A stretch of DNA of 41,278 nt. Source: Actinomycetota bacterium (GTDB lineage: Bacteria > Actinomycetota > Actinomycetes > Streptosporangiales > Streptosporangiaceae). The position numbers were made by a program, and so were the translations under genes. The notes beneath the pieces were generated by a model. It saw nothing but the letters and a program-made list of their open reading frames with translations, was not told where the DNA came from and made no database searches. The stretch spans positions 1-41,278 of the forward strand of contig QGUZ01000010.1 in the NCBI GenBank assembly GCA_003242605.1. The letters run 5' to 3'. Of this stretch, positions 35,032-41,278 are shown piece after piece (position 1 is the stretch's first letter; each line of letters begins with the position of its first letter).

Positions 35032-35418
35032 GTGCCGACTGGCAAGGTCAAGTGGTACGACCCCGAAAAGGGTTTCGGCTTCCTCACCCGCGACGACGGC
35101 GGTGAGGTGTTCGTGCATTCCTCCGCGCTCCCCAAGGGCGTCGAGACGCTCAAGCCCGGGCAGCGAGTGGATTTCGGCGTGGCAGAGGGCCGGCGGGGCC
35201 AGCAGGCGCTCTCGGTCCGCATCGTGGAGGTTCCGTCCATCCGCAAGGCCAAGCTCAGGCGGAAGAAGCCCGACGAGATGGTGGTGATCGTCGAGGACCT
35301 GATCAAGCTGCTCGACGACATCTCCACCCTCTACCGCAAGGGCAAGCACCCGGACGCGCAGCACTCCCGGAAGATCGCCGTGCTGCTGCGCGCGCTCGCC
35401 GACGACCTCGACGGCTGA
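35032..35418 (+). CDS. Cold-shock-domain protein with C-terminal extension
   Basis: The 128-residue product has a standard cold-shock domain at residues 1-65 (GKVKWYDPEKGFGFLTRD with RNP1, EVFVHSSAL with RNP2), binding RNA or single-stranded DNA. A further ~60 residues follow: a basic hinge (RKAKLRRKKPDE) and a helical part (MVVIVEDLIKLLDDIST and KIAVLLRALADDLDG). CspA proteins are normally about 67 residues, so the tail is an added domain, known from other actinobacterial cold-shock proteins but of unknown role. GTG 35032 has GAGG eight bases upstream. The gene ends in a convergent hairpin with the MFS gene. Confidence 0.92.
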   Translation: MPTGKVKWYDPEKGFGFLTRDDGGEVFVHSSALPKGVETLKPGQRVDFGVAEGRRGQQALSVRIVEVPSIRKAKLRRKKPDEMVVIVEDLIKLLDDISTLYRKGKHPDAQHSRKIAVLLRALADDLDG

Positions 35419-35479
35419 TCCCCGGACACCCGGCCCGCCGGCCGCGGCGCGGCCCGGTGCCGGCCGCCCCGACGTGTGC

Positions 35480-35513
35480 CGGCCGCTCACCCGTGCGGAC
35501 GGGTGAGCGGCCG
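35480..35513. terminator. Perfect 15-bp inverted repeat, probable bidirectional terminator
   Basis: CGGCCGCTCACCCGT (35480-35494), loop GCGG, and the exact reverse complement (35499-35513). It overlaps the last codons of the minus-strand MFS gene and lies about 60 bases past the cold-shock stop. There is no T-tract. It is the third such element at a convergent junction in this window. Confidence 0.55.
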
Positions 35514-37079
35514 CGTGTCACCGGCGCCGGGGCCGGGGTCCTCCGGATCATCGGTTCCGGCGCCGGGCCCGGCCGTCGCGCCGGCCGCGGCCGCCCCGCC
35601 GTACCGGCGCGCCGTCCGTACCCGGCGCACCCGGGCGGCGACCAGCCGGGCGAGCACCGCGACCAGCCCGGCCGCCATCACCCCGAGCCCGGTGGGCCCG
35701 CCGGCGAGGCCGGACAGCAGCAGCCCGGCGAGCCCGCCCGCCACCCAGCCGATCTGCAGCACCGACTCCACCACGCCGAAGGTGGACGACCGCACCTCCT
35801 CGGCGATCTCCCGCTGCACGATCGCGTCGAGCGCGAGCTTGCCGAGGTTCTGCGCGAACGCGGCCACGGCGGCGAGCGCGATCGCCGTCCACAGGCCGAA
35901 CAGGAAGGCGGCCACCACCGCGGTGACCGTGGCGAGCGCGAGCGTGGCGAACGAGATCAGCTCCGGCGACCGGCCGCGCAGCAGCGACGCCACCCCCGAG
36001 CTCACCAGGCCGCCCGCCCCGGCCGAGGCGGCGAGCACCGCGATGGTGAGCTCCGTGGGCGGCCCCGGCAGGCCGTTCTCCTGGACGAGGAAGAGCAGGA
36101 AGAACAGCAGGAAGCCGGACTGCACCCGGGTGGCGAGGTTCGCCTGCATCGCCTCGGACACCACCGGGCCGACCGTGCGCAGCGTGCGCCACAGCTCCCG
36201 CCCGCGCCGCCGCGGCCGCCCGTGCCCCTGCTCGGCGAACGCCGCCACCGGCGCGCCGCCGTCCGGGTACGGCCCGGCCGCGTCGTCCCGCGCCGCCGCG
36301 GCCGCCTCCGGGGCGTCCTCCGGGTCGTCCGGGGCGTCGACGTGCCGCGGCAGCCGTACCGCGGCCACGCCCCCGGCGAGGAACAGCACCGTGGTGCCGC
36401 GCAGCACCCACTCCGGGCCGAGCCACGCCGCCAGGCCCGCCGCGACCGGGCCCGCCACGCCCGCGGCGACGAGCGCGAACAGCGTCACCCGCGCGTTCGC
36501 CCGCACCAGCGAGACCTCCGCGGGCAGCACGCTCGGCATGATCGCCGCCCGGGACACGTTGTACGCCTTCGACAGCACGAGCACGGCGAGCGCCGCCGGG
36601 AACAGCGTCACCGCGTCCGCCGGGCCGATCGCCGCGGCCAGCGCCCAGCACAGCAGGCCCCGGGCGAACATCGTGCCCGCCATCACGTACCGCCGCCCGG
36701 ACCGGAACCGGTCGAGCACCGGGCCGACGAACGGCGCCACCACCGCGAACGGCGCCATCGTGACGAGCAGGTAGAGCGCGACCTGGCCGCGCGCCTGGTT
36801 CACCGGCAGGCCGAAGAACAACGTGCCCGCGAGCGCGACCGTGACCAGCGCGTCGCCCGCGCTGTGCGCCGCGGTGAGCTCGATGAGCCGCCCCAGCCCG
36901 CTGCGGCCCGCCCCCTGCGCGTGGGTGAGCCGGCGGGCCGCCCGCCCGGCCCCGCGGGCCGCGCGGCGCGTCGCCTGGACGGTGGTACGGCCGGCGCGGT
37001 AGGTCCCCCGGCAGGCCGCGGCGGTGGCCCGGGCGGTCGCGGCCGCCGCGCGCCGGACCCGCTGCCAGGCTCCGGCCAT
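35487..37079 (-). CDS. Major facilitator superfamily transporter
   Basis: The 530-residue protein has about 12 hydrophobic segments, with a charged loop in the middle (about 260-300) and long basic N-terminal (1-55) and disordered C-terminal tails. Family features are the segment GPVLDRFRSGRR after TM2/TM3, the usual MFS A-motif position, and the symmetric two-domain layout. The cargo is unknown; the ENGLPGPPTELTIAVLAASA region and size suggest a drug or metabolite exporter, but this is weak. ATG 37079 has GAGGGGGGAA just upstream. It is divergent from the DUF3027 gene with an 80-base gap, so their promoters overlap. Confidence 0.9.
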   Translation of the reverse strand: MAGAWQRVRRAAAATARATAAACRGTYRAGRTTVQATRRAARGAGRAARRLTHAQGAGRSGLGRLIELTAAHSAGDALVTVALAGTLFFGLPVNQARGQVALYLLVTMAPFAVVAPFVGPVLDRFRSGRRYVMAGTMFARGLLCWALAAAIGPADAVTLFPAALAVLVLSKAYNVSRAAIMPSVLPAEVSLVRANARVTLFALVAAGVAGPVAAGLAAWLGPEWVLRGTTVLFLAGGVAAVRLPRHVDAPDDPEDAPEAAAAARDDAAGPYPDGGAPVAAFAEQGHGRPRRRGRELWRTLRTVGPVVSEAMQANLATRVQSGFLLFFLLFLVQENGLPGPPTELTIAVLAASAGAGGLVSSGVASLLRGRSPELISFATLALATVTAVVAAFLFGLWTAIALAAVAAFAQNLGKLALDAIVQREIAEEVRSSTFGVVESVLQIGWVAGGLAGLLLSGLAGGPTGLGVMAAGLVAVLARLVAARVRRVRTARRYGGAAAAGATAGPGAGTDDPEDPGPGAGDTRPLTRPHG

Positions 37080-37159
37080 CGGATTCCCCCCTCGTCGGCC
37101 ATCCGTCCTATCGCACCGGCTCGGTCCCGTCCGCTCGTGGCATGGGGGAAAATTGAACC

Positions 37160-38008
37160 GTGAGTCGTACCCGCACCCGAACCCCCGTCGCCGACCCGGC
37201 CTGCGTGGACGCCGTCGACCTGGCCCGGAAGGCGGCCGAGGAGATCGCCCGTCCGGGTGAGGTGGGCGAGCACCTGGGTTTCGACGTCGAAGGCGATCGC
37301 GTCATCACACATTACTTCGCCTGCCTCGACCTGGCCTATCGCGGGTGGCGCTGGGCCGTCACCGTGGCGCGCGCCGCGCGCGCCCGCCACGTCACCGTGA
37401 GCGAGACCGTGCTGCTGCCGGGCGAGGGCGCGCTGCTTCCCCCCACCTGGGTGCCGTGGAGCGAGCGGCTGCGCCCCGGGGATCTCGGGGTCGGCGACAT
37501 CCTGCCCGCCCCGGCCGACGACGACCGCCTCGTCCCGGGCTTTCTGTCGTCCGACGAGTGCGACCACCAGATGATCTACGAGCTGGGCCCGGGCCGGGCC
37601 CGCGTGCTCTCCCCGCACGGCCGTGACCTCGCGGCCCGCCGCTGGTACGGCGGCGACCGGGGGCCGAACACCCCGATCGCGTATGCGGCCCCGGCGCAGT
37701 GCTCCACCTGCGGCTTCTACTGGCCGCTCGCGGGCTCGCTCGGCCACATGTTCGGCGTGTGCACCAACGAGTACGCGCCGGACGACGGCCGCGTCGTCTC
37801 CGCCGACCACGGCTGCGGCGCCCACTCCGAGGCGCCGGTGACCTCCTCGACCGCCGAGACCGCCCCGCCGATCCTCGACGACATGGGCTACGACCTGATG
37901 GACGAGCCCGACGAGCTGCGGGCCGGTGAGGAGGGCACGCCCGGCGAGGACGAGGTGCCGCCGGGGTCGGTGGACGAGACCGCCTCCGAGCCCTTCGGGC
38001 ATTCCTGA
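37160..38008 (+). CDS. DUF3027 protein
   Basis: The 282-residue product belongs to DUF3027, conserved in actinobacteria and of unknown function. Residues about 25-205 hold the domain: HYFACLDLAYRGWRWAVTVA, TWVPWSERLRPGDLGVGDIL, CSTCGFYWPLAGSLGHMFGV and CTNEYAPDDGRVVSADHGCG. The cysteines (CSTC, C in GVCTNE and HGCG) and a histidine could bind zinc. The tail (about 225-282) is acidic and probably disordered. The GTG start is preceded by GGGGGAA. The MFS gene is divergent and the cold-shock gene lies beyond it; this grouping looks conserved in actinobacteria, from memory. Confidence 0.9.
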   Translation: MSRTRTRTPVADPACVDAVDLARKAAEEIARPGEVGEHLGFDVEGDRVITHYFACLDLAYRGWRWAVTVARAARARHVTVSETVLLPGEGALLPPTWVPWSERLRPGDLGVGDILPAPADDDRLVPGFLSSDECDHQMIYELGPGRARVLSPHGRDLAARRWYGGDRGPNTPIAYAAPAQCSTCGFYWPLAGSLGHMFGVCTNEYAPDDGRVVSADHGCGAHSEAPVTSSTAETAPPILDDMGYDLMDEPDELRAGEEGTPGEDEVPPGSVDETASEPFGHS

Positions 38009-38117
38009 ACCGCGATCTGACGGCGGCGTCCGGCGGACCGGGCGTCGCCGTGTCGTCTGCCGGGCCGGAAACCGGTGCCGGCCCCGTCACCAGCAGCTTC
38101 GACAGGAACGCAGACTC

Positions 38118-41100
38118 ATGAGCGACACCTTCGACACCGCGCGGATCCGGCGGACCGTGCTCGCCGGGTGGGCCGCCTCCCCGGCGCGGTTTCGCGAGGA
38201 CGCGAACGCCGAGGAGGACTTCGCGCTCGGCGGCTACCGCGACCGGCTCGTCGTCGAGCTCGCCCAGAACGCGGCCGACGCGGCGGCGCGGGCCGGGATC
38301 TCCGGGCGGCTCCGGCTCACCCTGCGCGACGGGGTGCTCATCGCCGCGAACACCGGCGCCCCGCTCGACGCCGCCGGGGTGGCGAGCCTCGCCACGCTGC
38401 GCGTGTCGGACAAGCGCGGCGAGACGAATGTGGTCGGCCGCTTCGGGGTGGGGTTCGCCGCCGTGGTGTCGGTGTGCGACGAGCCGCTGATCTACTCCCG
38501 CGCCACCGGGGGCGTGCGCTGGTCCCGCGCCGAGACGGCCAAGCTGGTCGCCGCCGAGCCCGCGCTCGCCGAGGAGCTCGCCGCCCGCGACGGGCACGTG
38601 CCGCTGCTGCGGCTCCCGTTCCCGGCCGAGGCCGAGGTGCCCGAGGGCTTCGACACCGTGGTCGTGCTGCCGATGCGCGACGAGGCCGCCGAGCGCGCGG
38701 TACGGCGGATGCTCGAGGAGACCTCGGCGGCGCTGCCGATCGCGATGCCGTCGCTCGGCGTGATCGAGATCGAGCTCGACGGCGAGATCCGCACGGTCAC
38801 CGCCGAGGGCTGGCGGGTGGTCGAGGCGTCCGGCCGGTTCACCCCCGAGCAGGTGGCCGAGCTGTTCGCGGACCGGCCCACCGAGGAGCGCACCCGCCCG
38901 TTCTGGCTGGTGCGCTGGGCGGTGCCGGTCGGGGACGGCGCCACCGGCGCGGCGGGCGAGCCCGGCCCGCTGCCCAAGGACGTACGCCCGGTGCTGCACG
39001 CCCCCACGCCGAGCGACGAGCCGCTCGACCTGCCCGCGCTGCTCATCGCCACGTTCCCGATGGCGACCGACCGCCGCCACGTCGCGCCCGGCCCGCTCAC
39101 CGACTTCCTCGTCGAGCGGGTCGCCGAGACCTACCTCGACCTGCTCGCCGCGCTGCCGCGCACCCCGCGGCTGCTCGACCTGGTGCCGGGGCCGATCGGC
39201 CGCAGCGAGATCGACGCCGCGATCCGCCGGGCGATCCTGCGCCGGCTGCCCGACACGCCGCTGCTGCCCGCGCTCTCCCCGCCCGCCGACGACGAGGCCG
39301 GCGCCTCCGGCTGGTCGGCGGGGGACCGCCCCGCGGCCGCCTCCGGCCGCGGCGACGGCGCCGAGGCGCCGTGGATCGTGTCCGGGCGGCAGGCCTCGGT
39401 GGTCGCCGGGCCCGCCGAGTTCCTCGCCAAGATCGCCGAGTTCGTGCCGGGGCTGCTGCCCGCGGGCTGGCCGTACCGGAGCGCGGCGCTGAACGCGCTC
39501 GGGGTGAAGCGGGTGGAGCTCGCCGACGTGGTCGACATGATCTCCGGCGAGGCGGTCGAGGGTAAGGACCCGGCCTGGTGGCGGTCGCTGTACGACGTGC
39601 TGCCCGCCGACGACCTGGAGGCGATCGGCGCGATCCCGGTCCCGCTCGCCGACGGCCGGCTGGTGCGCGGCCCGCGCGGCACCCTGCTCATGTCCGAGCC
39701 GGGGGCGCGCATCGATCCGGAGGTGCTCGCCCCGCTCGGGCTGCGGATCGTGCACGCCGACGCCGCGCACCCGCTGCTGCTGCGGCTCGGCGCTGCCGAG
39801 GCCACCCCGCGCACCGTGCTCGACGACCCGCTCACCCGGGCGGCGGTGGCCTCCTCGCTCGACGCCGACGACCCCGAGCCGGTGGCGCAGGCCGTGCTCT
39901 CCCTGGTGGAGGCCGCCGGGCTCGCCCCCGGCGAGGCGCCCTGGCTCGCCGAGCTCGCGCTGCGCGGCCGGGATGGCGAGACCTACCCGGCGAGCGAGCT
40001 GCTGCTGCCGGACGGCAGGCTCAGCAAGATCGTCGACCCGGACTCGCCGTTCGGGGTGGTCGCCGCCGACCTCGTCGAGCGGTACGGCCCGCGGGTGCTG
40101 GAGGCGGTGGGGGTGCTCGACGGCTTCGCCACCGTCGCCGACGCGGACGTGGTGCTCGACCCGGACGAGTGCGACCACGCGCTCGACCGCGAGGACGAGT
40201 GGCTGGAGGCGATCCGCGAGCTGCTGCCGGACGCGGACGTGCCGCCGATCTGCCGGGAGTTCTACGCGGTGCGCGACCTGGAGTTCGTCGCCGACTGGCA
40301 GGGCGCGCTCGAGCTGCTCACCCGGCCGCCGCTGCGCGCCGCGCTGCAGCCGATGCGGGTGCTCGTCGGCGGCGAGACGGTCGAGGTGCCGTCCTACACC
40401 GCGTGGTGGCTGAGCACCCGCCCGGTGCTCGACGGCCACCGCCCGACCACGCTGCGCGTGCCCGACGGCGACCCGCTGCTGATCGGCCTGTACGGCGACG
40501 CGCCGGAGGGGATCGACCGCACCGCGCTCGCGCTGATCGGCGTGCGCACCACGCTCGCCGACCTGCTCGCCTCGTACGGCGGGCCGGACGAGCTGCTCGA
40601 CCGGCTCGCCGACCCGGAGCTCGAGGTCGACCGGGCCCAGCTGCGCGCGCTGTGGACGGCGATCGCCGCGATCCCGCCGGAGCGGGTGCGGCCGCCCGCG
40701 GCGGTCCGGGCCGTCCTCAACGGGGAGATCGTGGTCGCGGACGCCGAGGACGGCGCGGTGCTCGGCCCGGACGGCAGGCCGGAGAGCGCCGCGGCGCCCG
40801 GCTGCCCGGTGGTGGTCGAGGCGCCCGACCTGCTGCCGCTCGTCGCCGACCGGCCGCTCGTGCTCGCCCCGTTCGACCTCGCCGAGGCGCTGTCGGAGGT
40901 GCTCGACCTGCCGCTCGCCGGGGAGATCGTGCCGGGCGAGGTCACCTCGACCGGCGTGGAGAAGCCGGTGCCGCCGCAGGTCCGCTCGCTGCTGCCGACC
41001 GCCCCGGCGAGCTACGTGGAGCACGAGGAGCTGCTCGTCGACGGCAGGCCCGCCGCGTGGCGGTTCTACGAGGGCGTGGTGCACGCCTCGGGGATCGAGG

Positions 41101-41278
41101 GGCTCGCCCGCGGCCTGGCGTGGGCGAGCGGCCAGTGGGGCGACCGCCTCGCCGTGGCGGGGCTGCTGCACAACCCCCGGGCGGGCCCGCGGCGGCGCGC
41201 CGGGCCCGGCCCGCCCGGCCGGGCCGGCGGCGCCCCCCCCCCCCCCCCGGGCCGGGGGGCGCCGCGGGGGCCCCCGGG
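38118..41278 (+). CDS. Large sacsin/HSP90-like ATPase, 3' end cut by the window
   Basis: The frame runs from ATG 38118 (AGGAACG upstream) to the window edge, more than 1,000 residues. The N-terminus is a GHKL ATPase domain: the N-box LVVELAQNAADAAARAG (residues about 45-61), then VLIAANTGAPLDAAGVASLA and the G-box VGRFGVGFAAVVSV. This fits the sacsin-like actinobacterial family, a chaperone-type fold of unproven role. The rest is a long, repeat-like, mainly helical region. The reading frame after about 41182 gives Pro/Gly/Arg-rich residues and a run of 16 C; this is probably a sequencing or assembly artefact, so the true C-terminus is outside. Confidence 0.87.
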   Translation, partial: MSDTFDTARIRRTVLAGWAASPARFREDANAEEDFALGGYRDRLVVELAQNAADAAARAGISGRLRLTLRDGVLIAANTGAPLDAAGVASLATLRVSDKRGETNVVGRFGVGFAAVVSVCDEPLIYSRATGGVRWSRAETAKLVAAEPALAEELAARDGHVPLLRLPFPAEAEVPEGFDTVVVLPMRDEAAERAVRRMLEETSAALPIAMPSLGVIEIELDGEIRTVTAEGWRVVEASGRFTPEQVAELFADRPTEERTRPFWLVRWAVPVGDGATGAAGEPGPLPKDVRPVLHAPTPSDEPLDLPALLIATFPMATDRRHVAPGPLTDFLVERVAETYLDLLAALPRTPRLLDLVPGPIGRSEIDAAIRRAILRRLPDTPLLPALSPPADDEAGASGWSAGDRPAAASGRGDGAEAPWIVSGRQASVVAGPAEFLAKIAEFVPGLLPAGWPYRSAALNALGVKRVELADVVDMISGEAVEGKDPAWWRSLYDVLPADDLEAIGAIPVPLADGRLVRGPRGTLLMSEPGARIDPEVLAPLGLRIVHADAAHPLLLRLGAAEATPRTVLDDPLTRAAVASSLDADDPEPVAQAVLSLVEAAGLAPGEAPWLAELALRGRDGETYPASELLLPDGRLSKIVDPDSPFGVVAADLVERYGPRVLEAVGVLDGFATVADADVVLDPDECDHALDREDEWLEAIRELLPDADVPPICREFYAVRDLEFVADWQGALELLTRPPLRAALQPMRVLVGGETVEVPSYTAWWLSTRPVLDGHRPTTLRVPDGDPLLIGLYGDAPEGIDRTALALIGVRTTLADLLASYGGPDELLDRLADPELEVDRAQLRALWTAIAAIPPERVRPPAAVRAVLNGEIVVADAEDGAVLGPDGRPESAAAPGCPVVVEAPDLLPLVADRPLVLAPFDLAEALSEVLDLPLAGEIVPGEVTSTGVEKPVPPQVRSLLPTAPASYVEHEELLVDGRPAAWRFYEGVVHASGIEGLARGLAWASGQWGDRLAVAGLLHNPRAGPRRRAGPGPPGRAGGAPPPPPGRGAPRGPP
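41182..41278. other. Low-complexity window end, probable artefact
   Basis: The last ~97 bases consist almost only of C and G, including 16 consecutive C (41233-41248) and mirrored G/C blocks. Recognisable protein sequence ends at about LLHNPRA. This looks like the degraded edge of a contig rather than genuine sequence. Confidence 0.6.

Noticed and set aside
37392..41171. 1,259-codon minus-strand open frame
   Set aside because: Antisense to the DUF3027 and sacsin-like genes, Arg/Gly/Val-rich and without a domain.

Overview
The window comes from a high-GC Gram-positive bacterium, almost certainly a filamentous actinomycete. Evidence includes the strong G/C bias at third codon positions, frequent GTG starts, the families DUF3263, DUF3027, DUF1707 and SepF, a CIRCE-controlled groEL without groES, and a convergent otsA/otsB pair. 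Order Streptosporangiales (Streptosporangium, Microbispora or Thermobispora relatives) is my best guess, but that is inference from gene content. It looks like ordinary chromosome: I see no insertion sequence, prophage, tRNA or CRISPR array.

Layout. The first 76 bases are the 3' end of a 5S rRNA, closed by a textbook intrinsic terminator (153-181). A stretch of about 2.2 kb without a convincing gene follows, then a sepF paralogue (2413-2805). Bases 3.8-9.4 kb hold four minus-strand genes: a membrane protein of unknown function, argS, plsX and a DUF1707 protein. Bases 9.5-16.3 kb hold a KamA-type radical SAM protein, a small DUF222-like gene behind an SOS box, a PEBP-family protein, a polysaccharide-export-type ABC transporter (permease and ATPase, overlapping) and an orphan peptide-binding lipoprotein. 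Bases 16.4-20.9 kb hold a SAM-hydrolysing DUF62 enzyme, DUF3263, otsB, otsA and an ECF sigma factor.

Bases 21.2-25.6 kb are the most interesting part. A SAM-I riboswitch precedes a threonine-synthase-like gene and a MoaD/ThiS-like sulfur carrier. This arrangement fits homocysteine synthesis from O-phosphohomoserine (the MetM/MetO route) better than threonine synthesis. It is followed by a cold-shock gene with a clear terminator and by groEL behind two tandem CIRCE operators. Bases 25.7-34 kb hold a HelD/HelR-like helicase, a small membrane protein, an XPB-type helicase, a DUF4190 protein and a large WYL-ended protein that shares a domain with the XPB helicase. Bases 34.3-41.3 kb hold a HAD phosphatase, a cold-shock protein with a C-terminal extension, an MFS transporter, DUF3027 and the start of a large sacsin/HSP90-like ATPase that runs off the window. 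The last ~100 bases are low-complexity and look like a poor contig end.

How the genes connect. The SAM-responsive metM-metO pair makes the methionine precursor, and the DUF62 enzyme 4 kb away breaks SAM down. otsA and otsB together make trehalose. Stress control is visible at groEL (CIRCE), at the small DUF222-like gene (LexA) and in the two cold-shock proteins. Several convergent gene ends carry long perfect hairpins with 3-4 nt loops and no T-tract.
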